Assembly: GCA_035362835.1 (NCBI GenBank) | Contig: DAOSDY010000001.1 | Location: 62,001-126,000, forward strand | Reading direction: 5' to 3' | Source: Melioribacteraceae bacterium | GTDB taxonomy: Bacteria; Bacteroidota; Ignavibacteria; Ignavibacteriales; Melioribacteraceae | Length of the DNA stretch: 64,000 bases | In this document: positions 33,665-41,575 of the stretch, piece after piece | How the letters are laid out: each line of letters opens with the position of its first letter | Numbering within the stretch: the stretch's first letter is position 1 | The notes under the pieces: generated by a model | Told to the model about the DNA's origin: nothing | Seen by the model: the letters and a program-made list of their open reading frames with translations, nothing else | Databases searched by the model: none | Position numbers and translations under genes: made by a program

Positions 33665-34989
33665 ATTTTCAACTCCTCAACTTCGGATTCATAATAATTT
33701 CTTGCATGGATCTCATTTGTTCCAGGCGTTAATTCACTATCAAAAAATTTATTAATTGATAGATCAGAATTAATTCTGATTGTTCCACTATCTCCATATC
33801 TTTGCTCTAAATGGAGTTTAATAATACCCCGGTTTGAATCAATCTTTTCTCTCCGATATAAATTATCAAGTAGAATAATTGTGTCTGCACTTTCACCAAT
33901 CCCCCCGGATCCTTTGAGAGTGCCAATAGAGGGATCAGTCCATTCAGCTGAATTATTCAACTGGCTTAATAGAACTACTGAAACATTATATTCCCGGGTT
34001 GCGTCTGCTATCATATTTGAGATTTTTTCTAATTCTTGAGCTTGTTTATTCCGGTCATGTTTCACTCTTTGCAAGTAGTCAATAAAAATTATGCAGCCGG
34101 GATATTGTTTTGAGAAATACCGGATCATTGCTACTATCTGATAAGCATCCACTCCGGATTTGTCCATCACTGGCAAAAGACTCCAATCAATTTCTTGTTT
34201 TACCCGATCATATATTTTTTTCTGATCATTGCTCATATATGATCTGGCTCTGAAATATGGTTCGGGTATTTCGGAGAATCTTGAAATGGTTTGTTTTGTT
34301 ATTTCATACCCCGGCATTTCTAAACTGATAAAAGGAGAATGAATTTTTTGTTTATATAACTGGTAGCGAGTATTAATAACAAATTTTGTTTTACCTGATT
34401 TTTTCAGTCCTCCCAAAACAATTAATCGAGGTGTTTCAATGCCGTTTGTATAAACATCGAGATCAATTAAACCCCATGAAGCACCCTCCAGAACTTTATT
34501 CTTGCCAAGATGCTCATCTAATTTCTTTATATGCTGCAGGGGATCAACAAGTTTAGTATTCGAGTTAAATTCAATACCACTTAAAGCAACAATTAATTTT
34601 TCTTTTTTATCATTAAACTCATTAATTGTAACCGAGGTCTTTAATTCATCTAAAGAATCAAGAACATTTCTTTCAATATCCCTCCGGTATTTCCTTTCCT
34701 TCAATATTTCAATGTGATGAAATATTTCATTTATAGGGCATGAACCTCGAACAAGCTCTGCAAGATCAACGACCTCTATTCCCGGTATATTAACTACTTC
34801 TTTATAAACTGATACGGCATCAATAACATGTCTTTTCTCAAATAGAATTTTTGAAAAAGCTTCTACAAGTTTTTTCGCTTTTTCCCCCTTGAACAATCCA
34901 GTATTTAGTTCAAGCATAACATCAACTTGATCTTGATAAATATTCAAAGATAGAAACTCTCCGAGGATAGTTTGTTCAAGCTTCTCCAT
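33661..34989 (-). CDS. DnaB-like replicative helicase
   Basis: Hexameric-type helicase of 442 residues. The N-terminal ~100 residues match the DnaB N-domain, and the ATPase domain has Walker A GGLKKSGKT (193-201), FISLEMPGYEITKQTISRF, Walker B CIIFIDYLQRV (299-309) and VVLLSQLNN with the family arginine-finger region RYGDSG. It should unwind element DNA during replication. TAGGAGG precedes the ATG, and the gene overlaps the initiator-like gene by 14 bases, a loader-helicase arrangement common in phages. Confidence 0.9.
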   Translation of the reverse strand: MEKLEQTILGEFLSLNIYQDQVDVMLELNTGLFKGEKAKKLVEAFSKILFEKRHVIDAVSVYKEVVNIPGIEVVDLAELVRGSCPINEIFHHIEILKERKYRRDIERNVLDSLDELKTSVTINEFNDKKEKLIVALSGIEFNSNTKLVDPLQHIKKLDEHLGKNKVLEGASWGLIDLDVYTNGIETPRLIVLGGLKKSGKTKFVINTRYQLYKQKIHSPFISLEMPGYEITKQTISRFSEIPEPYFRARSYMSNDQKKIYDRVKQEIDWSLLPVMDKSGVDAYQIVAMIRYFSKQYPGCIIFIDYLQRVKHDRNKQAQELEKISNMIADATREYNVSVVLLSQLNNSAEWTDPSIGTLKGSGGIGESADTIILLDNLYRREKIDSNRGIIKLHLEQRYGDSGTIRINSDLSINKFFDSELTPGTNEIHARNYYESEVEELKI

Positions 34990-35812
34990 TGATTTGCCTC
35001 CTATGTTTAGTCATTATATCATTGGTTATAGGACTTCTTTTTTCCTCAAGCTGACTTTCATCAAGAATATTATTTGGTTCAGTTGCTTCATCTTCCCATC
35101 GCTTTTTCTTTATCCATCGGACTGCATGCGGAAAGCTCTCATAAAATTTTCCGCGATCTTTCAATTTCCTTTTAAAGATAATCTGTTTGTTTAGTGCAGC
35201 AACAATTATATCAAATAGGCCGCCCTCAAGATCAAGTTTCATAAACTCATTCCTTGCATCTTGTTTTGATCCTTTGTTACCTAATCCAGAATTAGGGTAT
35301 AGTTTCCAGAATTGTTCAAACTGATCTTCTTTTAATGCTTTACTTTTCTTTACTTTACTTTGTGGCGTTTCTCCCCCCATTTCTCCAGGTGTTTTGTCCG
35401 GAGAAACTACTGGAGAAACTACCGGAGAAACTTCTCTTTTCTGATAGTAACGATCTCTCTTTCTTTCTCTTTCGGCTTGAATTTCAAAAAACCTTTTTTG
35501 GATTCCCTGACTTGTTATAACAGAATTTTTTTCGAACTCATCTTGAGAGAATAAAAAGTTTTTTAAGCAACAATTCAGGATTTCAGAAAATTTCTTTAAT
35601 GATAATCCCATCCTTTTGGCAAATATTTTTTTAGCGGTTTCATCTAAAAGCAATCTGCCGTCATTGGTCCGATAAATTCTTTCAAGCATCATAAAGTAGA
35701 ATGAATAACCATCGTTTTTGAATTGCGCTCTCAGTCTTTCAATTTTTTCATCTGAGGATGCATCAACATCATGAGGAAAGTAATCAAGTCCAATTTTTAG
35801 AGGCCTTGCCAT
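34976..35812 (-). CDS. Lin1244/Lin1753-like (DUF4373) replication protein
   Basis: Protein of 278 residues. The N-terminal MARPLKIGLDYFPHDVDASSD through DGYSFYFMMLERIYRT is the Lin1244/Lin1753 winged-helix domain typical of phage replication initiators and helicase loaders. A proline/valine-rich linker near 130-145 contains a short repeat SPVVSPVVSP. The C-terminal part, EQFWKLYPNSGLGNKGSKQDAR, is a helicase-loader-like region. It overlaps DnaB downstream. GGGGGG lies eight bases before the ATG, and the stop-start overlap TAATG couples it to the 64-residue gene. Confidence 0.85.
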   Translation of the reverse strand: MARPLKIGLDYFPHDVDASSDEKIERLRAQFKNDGYSFYFMMLERIYRTNDGRLLLDETAKKIFAKRMGLSLKKFSEILNCCLKNFLFSQDEFEKNSVITSQGIQKRFFEIQAERERKRDRYYQKREVSPVVSPVVSPDKTPGEMGGETPQSKVKKSKALKEDQFEQFWKLYPNSGLGNKGSKQDARNEFMKLDLEGGLFDIIVAALNKQIIFKRKLKDRGKFYESFPHAVRWIKKKRWEDEATEPNNILDESQLEEKRSPITNDIMTKHRRQINGEA

Positions 35813-36006
35813 TAGTTTGACCCCCCGGAGTGCAGCTCATCATACAGGATCAATCCATCAACCAGCATATTGTTAAATGATTCTGTCAAAATTCGCTTTT
35901 CTTTTGGTGTGAGGTCCGGAGATTTTAGTGCTTTGTTGCGGGCAATCTCAATCTGTATCAATTGTTTGCGTATTAGGAAGGTTAATGTTGCTTTAGGGTT
36001 TTTCAT
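35812..36006 (-). CDS. Hypothetical element protein (64 aa)
   Basis: Helical protein of 64 residues, MKNPKATLTFLIRKQLIQIEIARN at its start and SGGSN at its end; not recognised. GGGGG lies seven bases before the ATG and its stop overlaps the initiator-like gene start. It is the first gene downstream of the iteron-like repeats and could be part of the replication module. Confidence 0.6.
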   Translation of the reverse strand: MKNPKATLTFLIRKQLIQIEIARNKALKSPDLTPKEKRILTESFNNMLVDGLILYDELHSGGSN

Positions 36007-36126
36007 TTTAATTCCCCCTTTTCGATTATTTAATAATCGGTCAAATTGTAATTAATATTTTATTCTCATGAAAAATGCCGGCTTGTTACACTTATGCCAA
36101 ATTTTTCATATATGCAAATTAAAAAA

Positions 36127-36164
36127 GGCTATCCGAGGCTATCCGAGGGCTATGTGAGGCTAAC
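36127..36164. repeat. Iteron-like direct repeats, candidate element origin
   Basis: Four head-to-tail units about ten bases apart: GGCTATCCGA twice (36127-36146), GGCTATGTGA (36148-36157) and a partial GGCTAAC (36158-36164). AT-rich DNA follows on both sides (to about 36195). The cluster lies in the only sizeable gap between the unknown 247-residue gene and the replication genes. Iterons beside an initiator and helicase are a common origin layout. Confidence 0.6.
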
Positions 36165-36218
36165 TAAATAATTTTGTAATATTAAAAAATAGCTGATTTC
36201 TGAAGATAAAAAAGGCCG

Positions 36219-36962
36219 TCATTTCTTGTTATTGATTCTTTCATTCACTAAAACTCCCTTAAGATCCGGGTATTTTCCCAACATATAATCTCTGATCTTA
36301 TCGCAAAGGTAATCTATTGTTTTTTCCCTGTTCTTAAAGTTGTCCGGGCTGCCGTAGTCTTTGCATTTATAATAACCATTTAAATCTATTTCATTTGCGA
36401 TAATATCGAATATCTCTGAGGCAACTTTTTGAATAGTAAGTGAATTATATAATATTCTCAATTCACCTTCATACCTGTTAATTTCTCTATTAAAAATTTG
36501 TTTGAACACACCCCTCTTATATTGTGTTTTTGGTTTTTTACTTTGTGAAAAAACATGATCTATAATGCTTGTTGGCGCAATATTAATTCTATACTGTAAT
36601 TCATTTTTTATAAGTTCATATCGCGGAAGTAAAGAATAATAATCATCATAATCTTTTCGGACCTCATCATAATAAACAACCTTATTATTATTTAATGAGG
36701 AAAAGTCCAGACCTTGTGCGCGGTGGTATCTCGAGATATTTGGGAATAACTTTACGGATAATTCTCCTGAATCTTGATATTTAATATCAGATAACTTTTT
36801 AGGCTTACCCCAGCCCAGGTAATAAAGATCTCCCTCCAGTTCTTTTATCAAATTAAATTCATAAGTGTCGTAATATTTTTTATTATAGATTTTGTCAAGT
36901 TTTTCCTCATATTCTTTCAGTGTTACTTTTAAATCGCTAATTGATAAATCTTTTAGGTCCAT
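36219..36962 (-). CDS. Hypothetical element protein (247 aa)
   Basis: Protein of 247 residues, not recognised, with alternating charged helices (LKVTLKEYEEKLDKIYNKKYYD), a tyrosine-rich middle and a basic C-terminus ending INNKK. No membrane segment or catalytic motif is seen. AGGGGG lies five bases before the ATG. The next 291 bases upstream hold no gene, only AT-rich DNA with a hairpin TGCCGGG/CCCGGTA near 37118-37142 that may belong to its promoter or leader. Confidence 0.6.
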   Translation of the reverse strand: MDLKDLSISDLKVTLKEYEEKLDKIYNKKYYDTYEFNLIKELEGDLYYLGWGKPKKLSDIKYQDSGELSVKLFPNISRYHRAQGLDFSSLNNNKVVYYDEVRKDYDDYYSLLPRYELIKNELQYRINIAPTSIIDHVFSQSKKPKTQYKRGVFKQIFNREINRYEGELRILYNSLTIQKVASEIFDIIANEIDLNGYYKCKDYGSPDNFKNREKTIDYLCDKIRDYMLGKYPDLKGVLVNERINNKK

Positions 36963-37253
36963 TTTCGCCCCCTTATTTGATAATTAAGGCTTTGTTTTTA
37001 ATTAATTTTCGCGGTCTAAATTAGCATCGGTATTTATAACCTATTCTTGCCCTTATTATAAAACAACTTAACTAAAATTAGATACTCCATTTTACAAAAA
37101 ACATCTGATTTTATTGCCGGGAAATTGCTTAACTGCCCGGTATTTTCCGGGAGAGTTTAGCAATCCAAGTTCAATTATTATCCAAAGTTTATTTTCTTAT
37201 GATTTATAAAATATTCTTTTTTTTAAAATATTTGCCCGGCCTCGCTGAGTTAT

Positions 37254-37709
37254 TTATTCAGTGCAATTATCAAAATACTGATAATTATTCCAGATGCTTT
37301 TCTTTATCCCCTTAATCATTATTTCAAGTTCATCAACTAAAGTAGTTAATTCTAAAATTTCATCACGCAATTGCGTTAATTGAGCTGGAGTTAGATCCGA
37401 ATCATTAAGAAAATAATTATCGAGGCGGTGAGGTGTTTCGCTTTGAGTTAATAAATTTGCCAGTGAGATAATTCGATATAAATCGGATTCAAATTTCCCA
37501 TTGTGGTAATATTTAAATGGAGTAATACTGAGGATCCTCCGGTCAACCTTTTTGAATATATCCTCTATTTTTTCAGATTTGATATATTGTTCGAGTGTGC
37601 AGCCTTGTCCCTCCAGTTTTACGAGATGAACATCTTTGAAAGCAATTGAAATTTTTTCCGAAACAGAAAGAGGCTGAGAGTTAGTTTTTAATGCAACTAA
37701 GTTTTTCAT
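37254..37709 (-). CDS. Hypothetical element protein (151 aa) with structured leader
   Basis: Protein of 151 residues, not recognised. The second half is a long helix, TPAQLTQLRDEILELTTLVDELE, with coiled-coil character. Its ribosome-binding site AAAGGAG lies seven bases before the ATG, inside the nine-base TCAAAGGAG (37717-37725, leftward strand) that is exactly complementary to a hairpin segment 44 bases upstream in the same leader. Expression is therefore probably controlled at translation. It is the first gene left of the integrase, so a regulatory role (decision or copy control) is possible but unproven. Confidence 0.6.
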   Translation of the reverse strand: MKNLVALKTNSQPLSVSEKISIAFKDVHLVKLEGQGCTLEQYIKSEKIEDIFKKVDRRILSITPFKYYHNGKFESDLYRIISLANLLTQSETPHRLDNYFLNDSDLTPAQLTQLRDEILELTTLVDELEIMIKGIKKSIWNNYQYFDNCTE

Positions 37710-37716
37710 GATGCTA

Positions 37717-37814
37717 CTCCTTTGATTTGTTATAAATAATAAATAAAAGCCCTGAGATTTTGAACGGGTTCAAAGGAGAACCCTTCGGCGCTCGCGCAAC
37801 CGAAAATCTCAAGG
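37717..37814 (-). promoter_or_regulatory. Structured RNA leader with SD-sequestering potential
   Basis: Read leftward, a 12-pair closing stem with one mismatch (37803-37814 with 37750-37761) encloses a small GC-rich hairpin (about 37786-37802) and a perfect six-pair hairpin GGGTTC-TCCTTT-GAACCC (37766-37783), making a three-way junction. CTCCTTTGA within the second hairpin (37770-37778) is exactly complementary to TCAAAGGAG over the next gene's ribosome-binding site. Two mutually exclusive folds are possible. Confidence 0.55.
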
Positions 37815-37971
37815 CAATAATAGGCATACCTTTAAAACAAAAAACCTTTGTTAACGGACAAAGCATAACCGTCCTTTGATTCGTTCAATAACTAAAATAC
37901 ACTTTCTCGGATGAGATGCAAGTGGATTTTATTATCAGCCTAAAAAAGAAAAGAACATCCCTAAAAGAATA

Positions 37972-38976
37972 TCATAATAACTCTATAGCACTCCTTAAAT
38001 CTTCCGGTCTGAGGTGTGCATATATTTGAGTTGTTTTAATATCTGCATGGCCTAAAAGCTTGCTAATATGGGCTATTGGCACTCCTTTTTGTATTAACCA
38101 ACTTGCAAAGGTGTGCCTCAATGAATGAAAATTTAATTGATTGTTTATTTTAGATTCATAAACATATTTTTTGAATATCTTTGATAATTTATCGGAGGAT
38201 GTCGGTCCTCCATTTACAGAAAAAATAAATCCTTTCTTGTTCCGCCCCATTCTGCGGTTTAATAATTCAAGTGTAGTATTGTTAAGTGGAATAGATCTGA
38301 TTTTTTTTGTTTTAGTTATATAAAGACTGTTATCAAGTGTGATTATTCTTTTTGCTTGATCATATTGGTGCCATTGTAGAGAGCAAATTTCCTGGCTTCT
38401 CATTCCAGTATTAAGAGCAAAATTGGTTATGTCAATAATATCTTGATTATCCATAACCGATAATAACTTTTCAATATCTTCTCGGGTATAGAATTTTGGT
38501 TGCTTTTCGGGTAGTCTTAATCTTTTTATTCCGTTGCATGGATTTTTTAACAGGAACCCATCCAAAACCGCTTTATTAAGCATGCTTGATAAATGAATAT
38601 GATCTTTACGCGCTGCATAAATAGATGAATGACTAATTCGAGATAGTAAAAAATCCTGGATTGATTTGCTTGTTAATTCACTCAACTGAATATCTCCAAA
38701 ATGATTTAATAAAAAATTAAATGTTACTCGATATGATTTTGTAGTCTTGGGAGTGTGGACTGATTCACTATATTTTAGAAAATTCCATCTAAATGATTTG
38801 AGAGTTATCGGCGTGAAGTCCTGCATTAACTCCTCATAATATTTCTTTCTGAAATTTTTTAACTGATAATCTGCCTCAGATTTAAAAATAGTTTTAGTAG
38901 AAAGTGAGGTTCTTTTTCCGTTTTGATCTGCATAAACTATATACCAGGTTCCATTAGGTTTTTTAGTGAGAAACAT
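37972..38976 (-). CDS. int: Tyrosine recombinase (element integrase)
   Basis: Phage-type integrase of 334 residues. The N-terminal arm domain (about 1-55) is followed by a core-binding SAM-like domain (55-150) and the catalytic domain with Arg193 (TGMRSQEI), Lys224/225, His284 and Arg287 (FHSLRHTF), His310 (LLGHADI) and nucleophile Tyr319 (TTQIYAHL), all present. It sits 178 bases from the right attachment site, reading away from the tRNA. A GGGAGG precedes the ATG. The cognate site is the 5' half of tRNA-Arg(CCU). Confidence 0.96.
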   Translation of the reverse strand: MFLTKKPNGTWYIVYADQNGKRTSLSTKTIFKSEADYQLKNFRKKYYEELMQDFTPITLKSFRWNFLKYSESVHTPKTTKSYRVTFNFLLNHFGDIQLSELTSKSIQDFLLSRISHSSIYAARKDHIHLSSMLNKAVLDGFLLKNPCNGIKRLRLPEKQPKFYTREDIEKLLSVMDNQDIIDITNFALNTGMRSQEICSLQWHQYDQAKRIITLDNSLYITKTKKIRSIPLNNTTLELLNRRMGRNKKGFIFSVNGGPTSSDKLSKIFKKYVYESKINNQLNFHSLRHTFASWLIQKGVPIAHISKLLGHADIKTTQIYAHLRPEDLRSAIELL

Positions 38977-39111
38977 ATAACCTCCCGGCGCAAATAACTT
39001 TAAATGCTAAACAAGATATGTAAGTATTAAACTCGATACCTATTTGAATACTTTCGCACCAAATTTGAGTAACTTTTCCAGGTTAGGCATTGTTAGGCAA
39101 TTTCTAAATCC

Positions 39112-39142
39112 TTATATTTTACTCCATATTCGCAGAAAATTT
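39112..39142 (+). promoter_or_regulatory. Element-borne promoter-like region for tRNA-Arg
   Basis: TTATATTT (39112-39119) and GAAAATTT (39135-39142) lie upstream of the intact tRNA, inside the element. The same two boxes, in the same order, occur before the left tRNA stub (30525-30532 and 30538-30545). This suggests the element carries a copy of the tRNA promoter, replacing the one displaced by integration. Confidence 0.45.
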
Positions 39143-39153
39143 TCAAGAAACTC

Positions 39154-39199
39154 AATGCCCCGGTAGCTCAGTGGATAGAGCAGCGGTTTCCTAAACCGT
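39154..39199. repeat. Right attachment-site direct repeat
   Basis: Exact copy of 30561-30606, covering the first 43 bases of the intact tRNA-Arg and three bases before it. Strand exchange must have occurred within this identity; the anticodon stem-loop is inside it. Confidence 0.95.
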
Positions 39200-39229
39200 T
39201 GGTCGGAGGTTCAACTCCTCTCCGGGGTA
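39157..39229 (+). tRNA. tRNA-Arg (anticodon CCU)
   Basis: A 73-base cloverleaf: acceptor stem GCCCCGG with CCGGGGT, D-arm GCTCAGTGGATAGAGC, anticodon loop TTCCTAA with CCT at 39190-39192, T-arm GGAGGTTCAACTCCTC, discriminator A. CCA is not encoded. The 5' 43 bases come from the element copy and the 3' 30 bases are chromosomal, yet the joined tRNA is complete. Confidence 0.97.
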
Positions 39230-39253
39230 CTATCAATTTCCAGGAATCTCGAA

Positions 39254-39526
39254 ATGAAAAAGGTAATGTCAGCAGTCATTTTTGCTCTTGTTGATATAGT
39301 TTGTTTCCTTCAGGGAGGTATTATACTGGCTTATGCTCTGTTTCATATCAGTTATAAACTTGAAATAGTTCGGGGCGACGGATTTAATACACTAGAAATG
39401 CAGAATGTTCCGGTAGCCATAGGGGGCTATTATTACTATTCCGATCCATATATTAAAGTTGCACTTATAGGTATTGCGTTAATAATAACGGGTTTTTTAA
39501 TGAGAAGTTGGCGGAAAAATTATTAA
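39254..39526 (+). CDS. Small hypothetical membrane protein
   Basis: Protein of 90 residues with two hydrophobic helices (about 5-28 and 68-82) around a tyrosine-rich loop GGYYYYSDPY. AGGA lies about eight bases before the ATG. It begins 24 bases after the tRNA. No family recognised. Confidence 0.6.
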   Translation: MKKVMSAVIFALVDIVCFLQGGIILAYALFHISYKLEIVRGDGFNTLEMQNVPVAIGGYYYYSDPYIKVALIGIALIITGFLMRSWRKNY

Positions 39527-39652
39527 GTTTACTTAGAAGTTATTAAACTTTAACGGACTATTAAAATTCTATTGTGATTTAGCGAACGAATAAAGTCTTG
39601 TTTTTACATTATTTTTGTACAAATTTTCTCACAACATATACAAAGGAGTATC

Positions 39653-41146
39653 ATGAAAAAACTTTCATTGATATTAATGGTGGTCTTATTCTCTTTCTTA
39701 AGTACGAATTCATATGCACAATTCAAAGAATTCGGAATTAAAGGCGGGATTCAGGCTAACGGTGTATTATCCGCAACAGAATTTGAGGATGATAACGGTA
39801 TTGCCCTTGCATCCTATCTTTTCAGAGCATTTTTGCGTTTCGAATTATCGAATCAGTTCAACGCGGAAATCGGTGCCGGTTACGGAAAACTGAATGGTGA
39901 CGATTTCAATTATACTACAATGAAACAGGGAACCGGCGAATACAGTACATCAATTATTCCGATTGATGCCCGCTTGCTCTTCACTCCATTCGATCTCGAA
40001 AGCTGGAACCCCTACTTCTATGCCGGAATTGGTCTTATGAATTATAACGTTGGAACCAAACCTGGTGTTGTTTCTCCGAATCCGGTTGAAGCAGACGGCT
40101 GGTCGGCTGTTATACCGGTCGGTATTGGTACTGAAATTAAATTAGCCGACGAGATTCTGCTCGATTTAAGCGTTGGGCTCAATTACACAATGACAGACAA
40201 TGTAAACTTCTTTAAGATTGACGAATTCAACGACGGGTATTTCAATATCGGTGCAGGCATTACCTTTACCGGCGAGAGCATGAATTCCGATAAAGACAAT
40301 GACGGACTTACAAAACGAGAAGAGCTTGAATTAGGTACAGATCCTAATAATCCGGATACAGACGGCGATGGCCTGAAAGACGGCGAAGAAGTTAAACAGT
40401 ACAACACCGATCCGAAAAATGTTGACAGCGACGGCGATGGTCTTAAAGACGGCGAAGAAGTCATGACCTACAAGACAAATCCTGCTAAAGCTGATACAGA
40501 CGGTGACGGATTGAACGACGGCGAAGAAGTAACCAAATTCAAGACCGATCCATTAAAAGCTGATACAGACGGCGACGGCCTGAAAGACGGCGAAGAAGTT
40601 ATGAAATACAAAACCAACCCGTTGAAAGCTGATACAGACGGTGACGGACTGATGGACGGCGAAGAAGTTATGAAACACAAAACCGATCCGTTGAAAGCCG
40701 ATACAGACGGCGGCACAGTTAACGACGGAGTTGAAGTAAAACGCGGAACAAATCCACTCGATCCGAGCGATGACGTTCCACCAGCTTTTATTGAAAAGGA
40801 ACAGGGCTTCGATAATGTCTGGTTTGCTCTAAACAGTTCAAGATTAACCAAGACAGCTAAATCAACGCTTGATAATGTATTCGATGTATTCACAAAATTA
40901 AATGAAGCTAAACTTCATTTATCGGGCCATGCATGTTCTTTAGGACCTGATGAATACAACATGAAACTTTCCCAAAAGAGAGTTACTGCAGTAAAAGAAT
41001 ACTTAGTTAAGAAGGGAATCAATGCTGACATCATCAATACTGAATCATTCGGCGAAACCAAGCCTGCATTCCCGAACGATACAGAGAAAAACAGAAGCAA
41101 GAACAGAAGAGTTGAAATAAAAGCCAACTATAAAGAGAAGAATTAA
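39653..41146 (+). CDS. OmpA-family protein with thrombospondin type 3 repeats
   Basis: Outer-membrane protein of 497 residues. The signal peptide (1-22) ends NSYAQ, residues 24-210 look like an eight-strand barrel, about 212-378 hold at least six calcium-binding TSP3 repeats of the form DTDGDGLKDGEEV, and 380-497 form an OmpA peptidoglycan-binding domain with LSGHACSLGPDEYNMKLSQKR and SKNRRVEI. It should link the outer membrane to the cell wall. AAAGGAG precedes the ATG and a strong terminator follows, suggesting a well-expressed single gene. Confidence 0.94.
   Translation: MKKLSLILMVVLFSFLSTNSYAQFKEFGIKGGIQANGVLSATEFEDDNGIALASYLFRAFLRFELSNQFNAEIGAGYGKLNGDDFNYTTMKQGTGEYSTSIIPIDARLLFTPFDLESWNPYFYAGIGLMNYNVGTKPGVVSPNPVEADGWSAVIPVGIGTEIKLADEILLDLSVGLNYTMTDNVNFFKIDEFNDGYFNIGAGITFTGESMNSDKDNDGLTKREELELGTDPNNPDTDGDGLKDGEEVKQYNTDPKNVDSDGDGLKDGEEVMTYKTNPAKADTDGDGLNDGEEVTKFKTDPLKADTDGDGLKDGEEVMKYKTNPLKADTDGDGLMDGEEVMKHKTDPLKADTDGGTVNDGVEVKRGTNPLDPSDDVPPAFIEKEQGFDNVWFALNSSRLTKTAKSTLDNVFDVFTKLNEAKLHLSGHACSLGPDEYNMKLSQKRVTAVKEYLVKKGINADIINTESFGETKPAFPNDTEKNRSKNRRVEIKANYKEKN
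40294..40740 (+). repeat. 69 bp tandem coding repeat (TSP3 array)
   Basis: Six to seven copies of a 23-codon unit encoding D-T-D-G-D-G-L-x-D-G-E-E-V followed by a ten-residue spacer. The middle copies are closely alike at DNA level, so slippage or recombination could change copy number. Long antisense frames here are by-products of this repeat. Confidence 0.85.
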
Positions 41147-41173
41147 GCAGTAGGCTGAAGTAGTTTATTTCAT

Positions 41174-41201
41174 AAAGAGGCCTGTTCATTCAGGCCTCTT
41201 T
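41174..41201 (+). terminator. Bidirectional terminator after OmpA gene
   Basis: Perfect 11-pair stem AAAGAGGCCTG with CAGGCCTCTTT around loop TTCATT, flanked by A-rich and T-rich sequence. It can stop the rightward OmpA-gene transcript and the leftward lipoprotein transcript. Confidence 0.93.
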
Positions 41202-41212
41202 TATTTTAAATG

Positions 41213-41575
41213 TTATTTTTTAACAGCCGACCAGGAACCGCTCATTCCCGCACCGGACCACTTGCCGGAACCATTTTCATAGTTCATCTTGCCGTCAAAC
41301 TGTGCCACTTTCATACTCATTACATTAACATCACAGAACATTGTTCCGTCCTCACTGATCTTACCGCTGAACCGTGCCTCGTAACTTCCGCCCTGCGTGT
41401 TGATATTTCTTGAGAAACTGAACGAATCCTTTTCATCAACCACAAAATCAAATGAATCAGAGAAGTCGCCGGTAACGGTAATAGTCCAGGTCCCCTGGAA
41501 GGTATCCTTTTGAAAGATGCTGCATGAGACAGCAATTAAAAGAATTGAAAAAACGAAGAACATTTTTTTAATCAT
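41213..41575 (-). CDS. Putative lipoprotein (120 aa)
   Basis: Protein of 120 residues with a lipoprotein signal, lipobox AVSC with Cys18. The mature part is beta-rich with repeated glycine/serine motifs (FQGTWTITVTGDFSDSF, GKWSGAGMSGSWSAV), resembling small lipocalin-like or beta-sandwich domains, but not assigned. Its ATG overlaps the stop of the 239-residue gene (ATGA), so the two are translated together. GAGG lies upstream. Confidence 0.68.
   Translation of the reverse strand: MIKKMFFVFSILLIAVSCSIFQKDTFQGTWTITVTGDFSDSFDFVVDEKDSFSFSRNINTQGGSYEARFSGKISEDGTMFCDVNVMSMKVAQFDGKMNYENGSGKWSGAGMSGSWSAVKK

Larger units (their letters stand above)
30561..39199. mobile_element. tRNA-Arg integrated element (phage-satellite-like), 8.6 kb
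   Basis: A 46 bp perfect direct repeat (30561-30606 and 39154-39199), made of the 5' half of tRNA-Arg(CCU), bounds the unit. All recognised genes inside run leftward: integrase beside the right end, then unknown genes, a Lin1244-like initiator, a DnaB-like helicase, an HNH-like protein, more unknowns and a possible phage morphogenesis protein. The sequence is visibly richer in A and T than its flanks. No terminase, portal, major capsid, conjugation gene or repressor is seen. One repeat copy plus the unique part is 8593 bases. Confidence 0.92.

Noticed and set aside
40183..40893. Two long leftward open frames rich in serine and proline
   Set aside because: They are mirror frames of the TSP3 repeat region of the OmpA-family gene; the repeated GAC/GAA/GGC codons give stop-free antisense frames without ribosome-binding sites.
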